DNA of 64,000 bases from Pycnopodia helianthoides. Its lineage: Eukaryota; Echinodermata; Asteroidea; Forcipulatida; Asteriidae. Location: assembly GCA_032158295.1 (NCBI GenBank), contig CM063244.1, positions 1,659,148 through 1,723,147 on the forward strand, read 5' to 3'. Below are positions 44,808 through 55,130 of this stretch, piece by piece. The notes beneath the pieces were generated by a model. That model did no database searches, had not been told where the DNA came from, and was given only the letters and a program-made list of their open reading frames with translations. Both the position numbers and the translations under genes were made by a program. Within the stretch, counting starts at the first letter, position 1. Each line of letters opens with the position of its first letter.

Positions 44808-44937
44808 CTGTGTCCGAATTGGCGTCTACAGCTACGGCTACGGCTGGATCGCCACGTCAGTATACGGTGAAGGTAGGACGTCCTAAGCGACACCCTTAGC
44901 AACAGTCGTAGCCGTAGCCGCCAATTCGGATACAGCC
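44808..44937. mobile_element. MITE with ends CTGTGTCCGAATTGGCG, left-arm copy
   Basis: The left arm CTGTGTCCGAATTGGCGTCT pairs with the right arm GCCGCCAATTCGGATACAG. It is also present in the other duplication arm (48850-48975), so it predates the inverted duplication. Confidence 0.85.
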
Positions 44938-45325
44938 TAAGTTGGCAATTGTTGGCGTTGCTCGCCAGAGTGGAACGCACCCCAGGCCAATTTCATGGCA
45001 ATGTTTACCGCGGAATTCGGCCGCTTACGGCCCGTAGAATCATGGGCCTTCAGGGCGCTGTGAGCGCAGACTTCTGAGGTAAGCAGTCCGTGAAATAGGG
45101 GGCTTAACAAGAAAATGAAACATGCAAACAATCAGAAATAATGCAATATAGTTATTGCGATGTAGTTTTTGTTTATGTGTCTCTGTTCGGCACTCTCATC
45201 AATCTTAAACCGTTGAAGATGTAAGTTTGTCGGAAATGTTCAGTATCAATCATATTTCTTGAATGTTCTGTCTTTACCGAGATTCTGCGAAACGTTCCGA
45301 ATCATTGATAGAGCGAGTTGAGTGT

Positions 45326-46069
45326 TTAATTCCCCTCTAAATAGTAGCAGTTTTCTTCTTGTACGAAATCTGCATTTTCCACCTCATCGCGTGTCTTGTT
45401 GTTCAGTTGACAGATCTTCTTGTCTCCGCGGCTTGCAACGTTGAACGAGCGGCAACGAGGCTCCTGACGGCACGCCGACCCGCACGCGATGACACCCTTG
45501 ATCGGTAACTCCCTGATGAAAGGACCGGTCAGACAGTGGCTCAAGATGCGGCCATCATCGTCGGTTATGGCGCAGTAAGTGGGCACTTCGACGTCCTGTG
45601 ACTGTGAGGTCTTGCAGATGGCGTAATTAGGTACGTGACATTCTTTGGGATGCCACTGACCCTCATGATCTTTAATAAGTGCGCACTTGTCGTTGGACCC
45701 TCCATTCTTCCAGTACGCAAAATTACACGTTGTGCCATCATGCTTAAGACAGCTTCCATCTTCATCTGTACGACAACCGATCCAGACATCAACTGAACGT
45801 GCAGGCGACTTAAATACCCAGCGATTGATCATCCCCCAAATATCATCTTGTTCTGTCATGGAGTCGGGTACAGCCAAACCACCACCTAGCTCACGGCACT
45901 TATCTGCGGCGTTATTCCAGTTTTCTTTTGTTTCTGTCAGGCGATAACAAGCCTTGCCGACTCGATTCCAATCAGGCTGGCATTGGCTGGCCAGCAGAAC
46001 ACATGGGTACAGCAGTAGCTTGAGGACGAATAGCCAAACGAGAAATCGTTCTCTTGCCATTGTGAACAT
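45326..46069 (-). CDS. Secreted C-type lectin / PAN domain protein, intact copy
   Basis: An intronless minus-strand ORF of 247 codons. The second ATG (46060, ACAATGG context) is the likelier start. Residues 4-29 form a signal peptide (FLVWLFVLKLLLYPCVLL). A C-type lectin-like domain follows (CQPDWNRVGKACYRL ... WIGC ... CALIKDHEGQWHPKEC ... YAICK, about 30-155). Then comes a PAN/apple-type domain (YCAITDDDGRIL ... ACGSACRQEPRCRSFNVA ... ICQLNNKT ... NCYYLEGN, about 165-247). The EPN/QPD and WND calcium-sugar motifs of classical lectins are absent (GGSNDKCAL; GQWHPKEC), so calcium-dependent sugar binding is doubtful. Probably secreted and used in recognition or matrix binding; specific role unknown. 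A paralogue in opposite orientation lies at 47727. Confidence 0.9.
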   Translation of the reverse strand: MFTMARERFLVWLFVLKLLLYPCVLLASQCQPDWNRVGKACYRLTETKENWNNAADKCRELGGGLAVPDSMTEQDDIWGMINRWVFKSPARSVDVWIGCRTDEDGSCLKHDGTTCNFAYWKNGGSNDKCALIKDHEGQWHPKECHVPNYAICKTSQSQDVEVPTYCAITDDDGRILSHCLTGPFIRELPIKGVIACGSACRQEPRCRSFNVASRGDKKICQLNNKTRDEVENADFVQEENCYYLEGN

Positions 46070-46437
46070 GAGAATAGTCTGAGAATAGACTACTGCTGTT
46101 ACGCTCGTTCTCTAAACCGTATTTCAAATGCACACTACACCGGGTTCGAGGTTGTCAAGAAGCTCGTTTAAATCAATGGTAGTCAATGTACTCAGTGTAC
46201 ATGGGTATCCATGCACTAGTACATCGGTTGCTAGGCTATCGTTGAATAGTTCGTTGAATAGTTCGTTTGGTCGGTGAACATGTGTACAAGAGTAAAAATA
46301 CACAACACCATGTGACACGCTCTCGGCCACTCAACAGATAGAATCAAAGGAAGGGGTGTTAAAATAAAAACTAAGACATATCATGTGACGCGCTCTAAAC
46401 CAATCAAATGGCAGAATATTGGTAAGGGTGTTATTAA

Positions 46438-46545
46438 TCAACTCTCACACAATAAGGGCCTACACTGCACGCGCGTGCGAGCTCCCCGAAGGTAAGATAC
46501 GGAAGGAGGGTGTGCGCGTGCAGTAACTGGGTGAGAGTTCATAAT
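46438..46545. mobile_element. ~108-bp MITE with ends CAACTCTCAC
   Basis: CAACTCTCAC on the left is matched by GTGAGAGTT on the right. CTGCACGCGCGTGCG and GTGTGCGCGTGCAG form the inner stem. Confidence 0.65.
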
Positions 46546-47269
46546 TCCATGTACAGCCACGGCCTGCTTTGATCATGATGACACAGCCCCTTCAATTCTC
46601 TTTGTAAAGTATAAAGATGGCGAAGTATTTAGGGTCAATAAACTCATGCTCATTATCGTCAAAGATGGGGATGTACGCCGATCGTGACGGTCGGTTTGCG
46701 CTCGGTTAAACTTGTTTTAGTGATGACAAATAAAAAGAAAAGCAATCATAAACATTATAAAAGTTGGATGAGTGTTAAAACCCACGACTTGGGCCCAGAT
46801 CTTGATTAATGCAAAAACAGATCTTGTGTCGCATTAATTTTACGTGATACTGCTCGGCGTCGCCGGGACAACGACATACTAGTTTCGCGCGGTTTGGATA
46901 CCATACTGCTACTAAATGTAGCAGCTTTTCCGAGTTTGCACGCGTATACGTCAAGGATTACGACGATCGCTCTTTTATTGCATTTTCTGTATGGTCAAAC
47001 GTGAAGTGGAAATTAAGGTCAGCTTAAAAAAAAAAAAAAATTAATTCCAAGATTTGCGAAATTGTTTACAATTTACAATTTCTAAATTTAGCTTTTATTC
47101 AAACCATATTCAATGGATGAAATTTATAAATAAAACACCATCGCAAGACAATTTCTTTTAAAAAACAACTGCCACAATACACGCTGTAGCTGCTATTCGA
47201 GGTGCCCGGAAGTCCAGATTCTCGCAAAAGCTCGTACGTTCTCGAGGTCAACTTTCACAGTTATTGACC

Positions 47270-47580
47270 TTTCTATTGCAACGTCACAGCCCGTTTTTTT
47301 TGCCAACCGAGGTCGGAAAACAATGGAAAGCCATAAATGCAAAACAAAAACAAATAGCCAGAGTTTTTAACAATGTTACACAAATATTCAAAAATAGTAA
47401 TGAATTTGTTGGAAACAAAGCAGCCAATCATGAGAGGTACTTTACTCAATTGAAAGTTTGCAGAAAATGTTGAATTTTATTGAAACATCTGTTAACACGA
47501 TTGAGTGTTTTGCTAACATTCGGCCTTCCATGCCAACCAGCGCGGTTTGTTTATCAACAATGCAAAGGTCTATATTGCGT
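47270..47580. repeat. Dispersed ~300-bp direct repeat, copy 1
   Basis: TTCTATTGCAACGTCACAGC ... GCCATAAATGCAAA ... GAATTTGTTGGA ... TTTTGCTAACAT-CGGCC is repeated in the same orientation at 51178-51480. No TIR or poly-A tail could be defined. Confidence 0.7.
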
Positions 47581-47726
47581 CTTCCGTTGCACACCAGCTA
47601 TTTTTAACTGGTTCTCGTGACTCAAACACGCACCGGTGATCAATGATCAGTGGTCGGTGACGTCACACAAGGTCTGTAAAATACACACAATGCCTGCTCT
47701 TCGACACAACTCGGCAGACTATTCTC

Positions 47727-48464
47727 ATGTTCACAATGGCAAGAGAACGATTTTTCGTTTGGCTTTTCGTCCTCAAGTTACTGCTGTACCCATGTTTTCT
47801 GCTGGCCAGCCAATGCCCGCCTGATTGGAATCGAGTCGGCGAGGCTTGTTATCGCCTGACAGAAACAGAAGAGACCTGGGATAACGCCGCAAATAAGTGC
47901 CGTGAGCTAGGTGGTGGTTTGGCTGTACCCGACTCCATGACAGAGCAAGATGATATTTGGGGGATGGTCAAGTCGCCTGCACAATCAGTTGATGTCTGGA
48001 TCGGTTGTCGTGGAAGTGACGATAGACGCTGTATTAAGCATGATGGCACAAAGGGTAATTTTACTAACTGGAAGTCTGGAGAGTGCTCCTCCGACGGCGA
48101 GAAATGCGCAATAATTAGAGATCATCAGGGTCGGTGGTTAGCCAAAGGATGTCAAAATCCTCACTACGCCATTTGCGAGACCTCCCTGTCAAATCATGTT
48201 GAAGTGCCCACTTACTGCGCCATAACCGACGATAATGGCCGCATCTTGAACCACTGTCTGACCGGTCCTTTCATCAAAGAATAACCGATCAAGGGTGTCA
48301 TCACGTGGGGGTCGGCGTGCCGTCAGGAGCCTCGTTGCCGCTCTTTTAACGTTGCAAACCGCGGAGGCAAGAAGATCTGTCAACTGAACAACAAGACACG
48401 CCGTGGGGTGGAAAGTGCAAATTTCAAACCAGAAGGGAACTGCTACTATTTCGAGGGGAATTAA
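47727..48464 (+). pseudogene. C-type lectin / PAN paralogue with premature stop
   Basis: Same architecture and signal peptide as the gene at 45326-46069. The frame stops after 185 codons (TAA at 48282-48284), where the intact copy has a Leu codon (TTA). The remaining PAN coding sequence continues in frame to TAA at 48462-48464 without further disruption. One conserved PAN cysteine is replaced by Trp (ITWGSAC against IACGSAC), and the lectin domain lacks the INRWVF-region residues present in the other copy. It could still yield a truncated secreted lectin domain, so 'pseudogene' is provisional. CRE-like TGACGTCA lies about 70 bp upstream. Confidence 0.8.
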
Positions 48465-48849
48465 ACACTCAACTCGCTCTATCAATGATTCGGAACATTT
48501 TGCAGAATCTCGGTAAAGACAGAGCATTCAAGAAATAGGATTGAAACTGAATATTTCCGACAAACTTACTTCTTCAACGGTTTAAGATTGATGAGACTAC
48601 CGACCAGAGACACACAAACAAAAACTATATCGGTCACAATGCATTATTTCTGATTGTTTGCATGTTTAATTTACTTGTTTCCGGCCCCGATTTCACGGAC
48701 TGCTTACCTCAGAAGTCTGTGCTCACAGCGCCCTGAAGGTCCATGATTCTACGGGCCGTAAAACGCAGAATTCTGAGGTAAACATCGCCATGAAATTGGG
48801 CTGGGTTGCGTTCCACTCTGGCGCACAACGGCAACATTTGCCAACTTAG

Positions 48850-48975
48850 GCTGTATCCGAATTGGCGGCTACGGCTACGACTGTTGCTAAGGATGTTGCT
48901 AAGGACGTCCTATCTTCACTGTATAATGACGTGGCGATCCAGCCGTAGTCGTAGCTGTAGCTGCCAATTCGGACA
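48850..48975. mobile_element. MITE with ends CTGTATCCGAATTGGCGGC, right-arm copy
   Basis: The left arm CTGTATCCGAATTGGCGGCT pairs with the right arm AGCTGCCAATTCGGACACG. It is homologous to 44808-44937 through the duplication. Confidence 0.85.
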
Positions 48976-49496
48976 CGCGCACGTTTCAAACTGGAACGCA
49001 TTGTGTTTGCAACGTTGACGAAAATCGACATACGGTCCAAATGAAAAGCTTATAAAGGAAAATTACAATCTGACCCAAACCTTACCTCAAACAAATCAGA
49101 GTGCAGTAAAAGTTGCTTTTTCAATTATGTTAATTAATACTTGTGTATACTTGTTTACGAGTGTTGGTCCCCCATGCGTCATGTTTGGTGGGGCCGTTTT
49201 TGAGCCCAAGCTCAAGCCCAAGCTCAAGCCATGGTTCCGAAAACGGTCTATCCAATGAAAACGTTGGGTTTGTTAGGCTGGTGCCTGTCTTCATCCTTAT
49301 GGACAAAGACAGGGAACCAGTCTACGTGCACCTATTGCTCCTTTGTTACGTCAATGAATATCAAGATTTTTAGATAGAAAAACACCTAATGTTGCATGAG
49401 GTGGAAGTGAGATTTAAAACAATAAGTCTTTTTAGATGTTGAAATGCGCTTGGATCTTTCACAGTTTAGAATTTGCTCATTATTCTTCAATCCAAT

Positions 49497-49648
49497 AGAC
49501 CCCTTGCATATGACGTCACAAGCTCGAGCAGCGCCCTCACTGAGGTCAAAGGAAGACTTATTATTGGCTAAGAGTTGCGCGTGGCACGTACGAGCTTGTA
49601 CGTTTCCATTGTTTGACCTCAGCGATGGCGGCCTGTGCAAGTGGTCTA
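49497..49648. mobile_element. MITE present only in the right arm
   Basis: The left end TAGACCCCTTGCATATGACG pairs with the right end TGCAAGTGGTCTA. In the left arm the corresponding site (near 44139) reads AACGTTAATTGGATT without the insert, so it inserted after the duplication or was lost from one arm. The target may be TA or TTA. It contains GACGTCAC. Confidence 0.8.
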
Positions 49649-49814
49649 TTAACGTTGAATGGTTTTTATTGGTATTAAGGTTTAACATGATTATCCAATG
49701 CACTTTACTTCAAGGCCGTGATGGGGAAATTTCAGTCTGGCCTCAGTCGTTTTGATTTGATTTTCTCGCCAGGAAAATGTGTAGTTCTTCATTTCCTGCA
49801 CCCGTGATCATTGT

Positions 49815-50276
49815 ACACTCAAAATAAGTGACTTTGTGCACTCTAAATCATTTTTGTGCTCAAAATCATTTCGAGCACTCAACAAAACTTATTTTGTGCA
49901 CACGCCAAAAAAATAAATAAAAAATGAAGGTATTTTTGGAGCTCGAAATCATGTCGCAGACTCGAAATTTAATATTCCTTGTACTCTACATCACTACATG
50001 CGCTTGAAATCATTCGATGCGTTCAGAATCATTTTGTGGTCTCATAACCATTTCGGGCCCACAAAAGAACTTTCTCCAAGTGCATGAAAAGATTGCGTAA
50101 GCTCGAAACTCATTCGTGCGCCTAAAAAGACTTTGAGAGCAAGAAATGATTCTGAGTACACGAAATGATTTCGGGATATCGTAAAATTACTGACCAAGTT
50201 CATAGAGATCGCTATGTAAAGCTCAGACAACAGACACTTTAAAAAAACATTATCCAAGTGATTTATTTTGAGTTGT
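49815..50276. repeat. Foldback built of degenerate CTCGAAATCATTTNG units
   Basis: The left two-thirds holds units such as CACTCTAAATCATTTTTGTG, CTCAAAATCATTTCGAGCAC, GCTCGAAATCATGTCG and GCTTGAAATCATTCGATGCG. The last third carries the same word inverted (GCAAGAAATGATTCTGAGTA, ACACGAAATGATTTCGG). Outer ends CACTCAAAATAAGTGAC and AAGTGATTTATTTTGAGTTG are also inverted. Confidence 0.65.
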
Positions 50277-50784
50277 TTTCGTTTAACCTTATCAGAATCG
50301 GGCTTTTTGTTGACTTAGTGGCAACGGGGAGGGGCACATAGTGCCCCCCTTCCGTGTTTTCCAAAATTCTCGAGTGATTGTTATGAAACTCAGTTTTGCC
50401 ACAATGTTCATTTCATCAAGTTGTACATAATGACGTAAACAGAAATAAAAAATTAACATAAAGGAGAATTTTAGTTTGGGTAGCTTTATTACAAAATGTT
50501 TGGCCAAAATCGTACTTTCCCCATAATTTCCGTATTTTGTTGTACAAAATGCCAAAACAGTTTGCAAACTTGTATTTTGGGGGAAATATTCAATAACATG
50601 ACATTGCATTTCATCACTGGGGTCACCGTTTAGGGTGCTATAATCACATTGTTGGATTTCTTTCTTCCAACTAAAATTCTATGTTACCGCAAATTGGGGG
50701 GGGGCACAGGGTGCCATTATGAGGCCTGATGGATGATGCTATCGTATCTCTTGCTCTGAAAAGTTAGAAATTACATATTTGTAT
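50277..50784. other. Non-coding, nothing recognised
   Basis: G-run at 50696-50705. The 105-codon minus-strand frame is not family-like. Confidence 0.4.
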
Positions 50785-51120
50785 GGGGTTGAACAAAGAA
50801 AAATTGACTAGAGCGGGATTTACGTACCGGCGCTCTACCAACTGAGCTATCTAGCCCTATAATGGCGGTCTCCCTATTTTGTCAATATCTTCGGGGTGCC
50901 AGTCAGAAGCCATACAACCGTTAACTGCCGTGTAGCCAGGGATCACACCCAAGTTTACGATACAACCTGGGAAGCAGCAGCCACGGGATCACCTTGAGGG
51001 GATGCGACTTTTTTAATTTAAATGTCAAGTAATAAACCACAAGGGAAACTGACTGGGTAAATTTCAAATAGTATGGGGTTGAACAAAGAAAAATTGACTA
51101 GAGCGGGATTTCAACCAACG
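50785..51120 (-). mobile_element. tRNA-derived SINE(s), minus strand
   Basis: On the minus strand TAGCTCAGTTGGTAGAGCG (complement of 50838-50856) is a textbook tRNA A-box region. The B box is missing or altered in this copy. A second partial copy at 51070-51120 (TTGACTAGAGCGGGATTTCA, B-box-like GGTTGAAATCCCG on the minus strand) follows in the same orientation. Related to 16005-16240. Confidence 0.7.
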
Positions 51121-51177
51121 ACCTCCGTGGTTTATTACTTGACAAATTACATATTTAAAAGAATTCCATTGAAAAAG

Positions 51178-51480
51178 GGTTCTATTGCAACGTCACAGCC
51201 CAAGTAAGATCAGAAAACTATGGGCAGCCATAAATGCAAAGCAAAAAGAGATGGACACAGTTTGACGCAAATATTCAAAAATACTGTTGAATTTGTTGGA
51301 GACAAAAGCAACTAACTATGGGATGTATTTGCTCTAAATAAAGTTTGCAGACGTGTTATATGTGGTCATAATACCTGTTAACACGGTATAATGTTTTGCT
51401 AACATCCGGCCGTCCATGCAAACCAGAACGGCTTGTTTACCACCAATGAAAAGGTCTACCCGGGCTGAAAACACAAAAAC
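51178..51480. repeat. Dispersed ~300-bp direct repeat, copy 2
   Basis: Partner of 47270-47580 in the same orientation, with diverged sequence and small indels. Confidence 0.7.
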
Positions 51481-51782
51481 CAAGATGGCTGCTGGATATG
51501 GCGACCATTTTTATTCCCATAATGCATTTAGCACTACCACGAGACACATCACAACCACTTTCCTCGAACAATTCAAAAGCAAGAGGAAATATTGTTTTAA
51601 AAAGAAGACATCAATCTTAAAATAGTTTGAACCAAGGTCAAACAAACGGTTGTATTCGTAACAGCTGACCCCTGATAACAATTTTTTGATTCCAGATAAA
51701 TATCGGGAAAAATAAGCAGATAAGGTGATCGGATGCAGCGTTTTGAAGTTACGGGCCAAAACATGATGGGGCACAATGTTCC

Positions 51783-52712
51783 CCTGATCCTGATAGAGTT
51801 AACCGCTGTGCTACAAAGCCGTCTGTACTAAAAAGCAAATTATTAATAGAATCATGAAATACTTCCCATCCGTTGTGATTCTGGACCTCGGTTAAATCTC
51901 CTTTAACGGACAGATGGGTATTGTCATTTATAGCATGTGTACAACATTGGTAATTGTCAAATATCAGTATCCACACTTTGTGTAACCCAACATATCCATG
52001 AAATAACAAACCTGTGAAAATTTAAGCTTAATCGGTCATCAGAGTCACAAGAAAACAGTAAAACACCCCTATATATGTTTTCACTGTTTTCAAACATCGG
52101 ATTTTACCACCGTGGTAAAAACTAATAGCTTTACTAAAAAAAAAATTAAACTATAGAGTTTCAAGCAAAAATATGTCAAGGAAAGTTTTTCACCGTGACC
52201 ATCTTCATACCATGTAAGTTATGTGCAAATCTGTGAACATTTATATTTTTAGTCCTACCAATGTTGTACAAACCCTTTAACACAAACAGAACACTGAATC
52301 TATAAAGACTAACTGTTAGTTATTTAGTTCCTTTGCCTCACATTATCAATTGATGCAAATTGTTGTAATTTCTGCCATAACGGAAAAAGGCCTTTCAAAT
52401 GGTAAGGATTTCCTCACTTTGACGCAGATAAATTGAAGCGTACGATCAAACAACAGATTGTCAACATAAAAAATCTGGTTTACTGAGTGCTGTGAATCAA
52501 TACCTTAGACCTAAACATAAAGTGATTATTTCTACATAAGCTGTGTCAGTCAGCCTCGAGATTTACATGTCAGCTGTTTGGTATTTTAAAAGTCATGAGA
52601 TTTGAGATTCAGGGACCGTGCATTCTGACGTCACAATCTTTTGTTTGCGAAAACGTAGCGTGCTGTGTTTCTTGTTGATCAATGTACAGACCATCATTGC
52701 GGATAACGTTGA
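51783..52712. repeat. Direct duplication, unit A
   Basis: CCTGATAGAGTTAACCGCTG ... GACCATCATTGCGGATAACGTT, repeated in the same order at 53153-53842. Unit A contains a MITE (51931-52281) not found in unit B. Confidence 0.85.
51931..52281. mobile_element. MITE inserted in unit A only
   Basis: The ends are GTGTACAACATTGGTAATTG and ACCAATGTTGTACAAACCC. The interior resembles the family at 21259 and 22298, inverted. The unit B counterpart runs GTATTGTCATTTAATTGGAA with no insert, giving an empty-site comparison. Confidence 0.85.
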
Positions 52713-53152
52713 TAATTATTACTAAAACGAGCCACCCCGTTTTCTCATCAGTTGGTGGTGGCATCTTTGCGGTTGTAGGCAAATCGTGTTCTGGATGCGG
52801 AAATCTGTCTCACGAACGGGTATTCATCGAAAGATATCGGCCCACTGTTACAGGTCTATAGTCCATATTATTTGGTGGTCGAGATATAGTGCCATTTACT
52901 TCAATATGATTTTATGCATCAAGGTAGAATTACAGCAAACACTGATATTGGAACGTTTTATACTATACTTAGATCAATGCCATAGAGAGTGACATGTAAA
53001 GCTCTGACATCAAACACTCTAAACAACATTACCTAGTAAAGTCATTAGCTGTTATCGCATCAACCCTTTTTAAAATGTTTATTATTGCTTTTATATGTCA
53101 ACATTGAAAAAAGTTTAACCGACCACAAACCGAGCGATCCCCGATAGAACCC
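52713..53152. other. Spacer between duplicated units
   Basis: It includes a diverged copy (53040-53135) of the repeat at 42890 and 46690. The 68-codon frame at 52786 is not recognised. Confidence 0.4.
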
Positions 53153-53842
53153 TGATAGAGTTAACCGCTGTGCTACAAAGCCGTTCTGTGCTTAAAAGCA
53201 AATTATTAATAGATTCATGAAATACTTCCCTTCCGTTATGATTCTGGACCTCGGTTAATTCTCCTTTAACGGAGAGATGGGTATTGTCATTTAATTGGAA
53301 CTGAACACTGAATTTATAAAGACGAACTTTAGTTCCATTACTTCACATTATCAATTGATGCAAATTGGTGTAATTTCTGCCATATATAACAGAAAAGGGG
53401 CCTTTCAAATGGTAAGGATTTCCTTACTTTGACTCAGAGAAATTGCAGCGCACGATCAAACAACAGATTGTCAACAAAGAAACTCTGCCTTAAGGGCCTG
53501 TCACACTTAGCCGATTCGGCTCGCCGTTGTTAACTGTGTGCTCCGGTATAGCTCCGGCCAGCCAAATCGGTTAGGTGTGTGACAGACCCTACATAAAAAC
53601 TCTGGTTTACTGATTGCTGTGAATCAATATCTTAGGCCTCGACATAAAGTGTTTATTTCCACATAAGCTGTGTCAGTCAGCCCGATATTTACCAATCAGT
53701 TGTTCGGTATTTTAAAAGTTATGAGATTTGAAAATCAGGGACCGTGCATTCTGAAGTCACAATCTTTTGTTTGAGAAAACGTAGCGCGCTGTGTTTCTTG
53801 TTGATCAATGTAGAGACCATCATTGCGGATAACGTTCCAATA
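53153..53842. repeat. Direct duplication, unit B
   Basis: Collinear with unit A apart from the MITE differences; many scattered substitutions (for example TGACGTCAC in A is TGAAGTCAC in B). Confidence 0.85.
53493..53590. mobile_element. ~98-bp MITE inserted in unit B only
   Basis: The left end AGGGCCTGTCACACTTAGCC and the right end GGTTAGGTGTGTGACAGACCCT are inverted. Unit A reads straight through at the corresponding site (TCAACATAAAAAATCTGG). Confidence 0.85.
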
Positions 53843-54409
53843 GTACCTGAACCGTTGGAAAACCTTTTGTTACACTTTTGGGGGTTCAAACTGTATATTA
53901 AACCCTACTAAAATGCAAACGTTTATTCAACAGAACATGTAAAAGTATGTCCAAACTGTACAACAAGTGAAAGCTAAATGGAAAATTTTCATCGGACTCT
54001 CTGTTTTGTCCAGTCAAGCAAGCAAATAAATTATAGCACTTTTTATAAATAAGTGCGGGTGTCAGAAAAATTCCGCATGAAGTGTTCGAGGTGGCCACAC
54101 CCACATTCACGAGCAGCGGAAACCTGTTAACACATGTTTTTAAATTGGAAAAAAAAAACTTCAACGGAATAAATGAATGATGAATAAACTACGAATACAA
54201 GAAAATGTGTTTGATGACATTCTTTTGATCTCGCATGGATTGAAGTTTGCTAAAGTTGCATTTTTGTGGCACATCTTTTGCCCCCCATCTTACCATGCCC
54301 TGAATGCAGCACTTTCTTCATATGGCACAACAACAACATTTATTGACAGGTGTCGAAACGGTACTCTCAATGAGCGAACATTCTGCATCCAGTAGAGTAG
54401 CGCCGGAGT

Positions 54410-55130
54410 TTACTTCCTCAATGATTCAGCGTCTTCGGCGATTTGACTGAGTTTAGTTTCATTGAATTTGTCGAAACTACGCCTGTCGTTTTCAGAAACT
54501 TGAACAAATCTTCCGCTATAGACTGGAACGTTTTCCATTCCGGCATCCATGACATCGAGAAAGTAACGAACCTGAGTGCCTCTGATACACAAATATGTTG
54601 CGTCTGCATTTGATTCATTTGTTGCGTGTTTTTGTGACTCTTCTAATTGTCTTGAGTGTTCTTCGTTTGCTAGATACTGCATAACGTCGTCGTAACTAGT
54701 AGTTGTCTCGATCTCTAGTAAAGTGTCGGTGGAGTCATTCGGACCCGGATGGGGTTTTTTGCGTTGACACTGGGGATAAATGTGGACCTTGCAAATTCGA
54801 ATCAAGGGGTTCTAAACTAATGTAGTGTATTTCAAATACATGTCCCAGCAGCATTGGCGGCCCTCTGGCTGTGCCCACTGTCGGCTGTACGACGTAGTCG
54901 AAAGCTTCGCCCATACTTGAAACAATTTGTACGCTGGCTTGGTAGTGAGCAAATGCCTGGATGATGAATTGGTACCCCCATTCATATCGTTCCATCCTTT
55001 TTAAGTATTCTTCCCACGAAACTCCAAACAGGAACGATTGCAAATGCTCCCTATCCGAAGTTGTTGGGTTTCTTCTGATAAAGTCAATTAATTGGTGTCT
55101 TAACTGACGGTGATCAACCTTCGTACTGTT
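54410..55130 (-). pseudogene. OTU-like cysteine protease fragment, truncated
   Basis: The minus strand from 55130 reads LRHQLIDFIRRNPTTSDREH then SWEEYLKRMERYEWGYQFII, QAFAHYQASVQIVSSMGEAF and LLGHVFEIHYISLEP, the pattern of the second half of an OTU deubiquitinase domain ending in its catalytic His region. A frameshift near 54810 leads to a 131-codon frame (CKVHIYPQCQRKKPHPGPND ... ending at 54410). The catalytic D-G-N-C segment is missing because an LTR element begins at 55131. It may derive from a transposon-carried or multicopy OTU gene. Confidence 0.6.

Larger units (their letters stand above)
44026..46088. repeat. Left arm of a ~2-kb inverted duplication
   Basis: Homologous in reverse complement to 47705-49752. 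Matching landmarks run from CTTGAAGTAAAGTACATTGG (44073) to GACTATTCTCATGTTCACAA, just upstream of the lectin start codon. The arm contains the intact lectin gene and a MITE at 44808-44937. It also has a foldback, GCCGTTTTCGAAACCACGGC / GAGCCGTGGTTTCGAAAACG, at about 44388-44520 that is contracted in the other arm. Confidence 0.9.
46089..47704. other. Spacer between the divergent lectin genes
   Basis: About 1.6 kb that is not palindromic, so each gene has its own promoter. A small MITE lies at 46438-46545. 46690-46812 is the inverted partner of 42890-43045. 47270-47580 is a dispersed repeat also found at 51178-51480. Just upstream of the right-hand gene is GGTGACGTCACAC (a CRE-like site near 47657). 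No TATA box is convincing on either side. Confidence 0.6.
47705..49752. repeat. Right arm of the ~2-kb inverted duplication
   Basis: Reverse-complement partner of 44026-46088. Differences visible by eye: a nonsense mutation in the lectin, loss of five codons in its lectin domain, contraction of a foldback near 49190-49255, and a MITE present only here (49497-49648). Confidence 0.9.

Noticed and set aside
50838..50856. Possible tRNA gene on the minus strand
   Set aside because: Only the A-box half is tRNA-like; the following sequence does not fold as a tRNA and recurs as a repeat.
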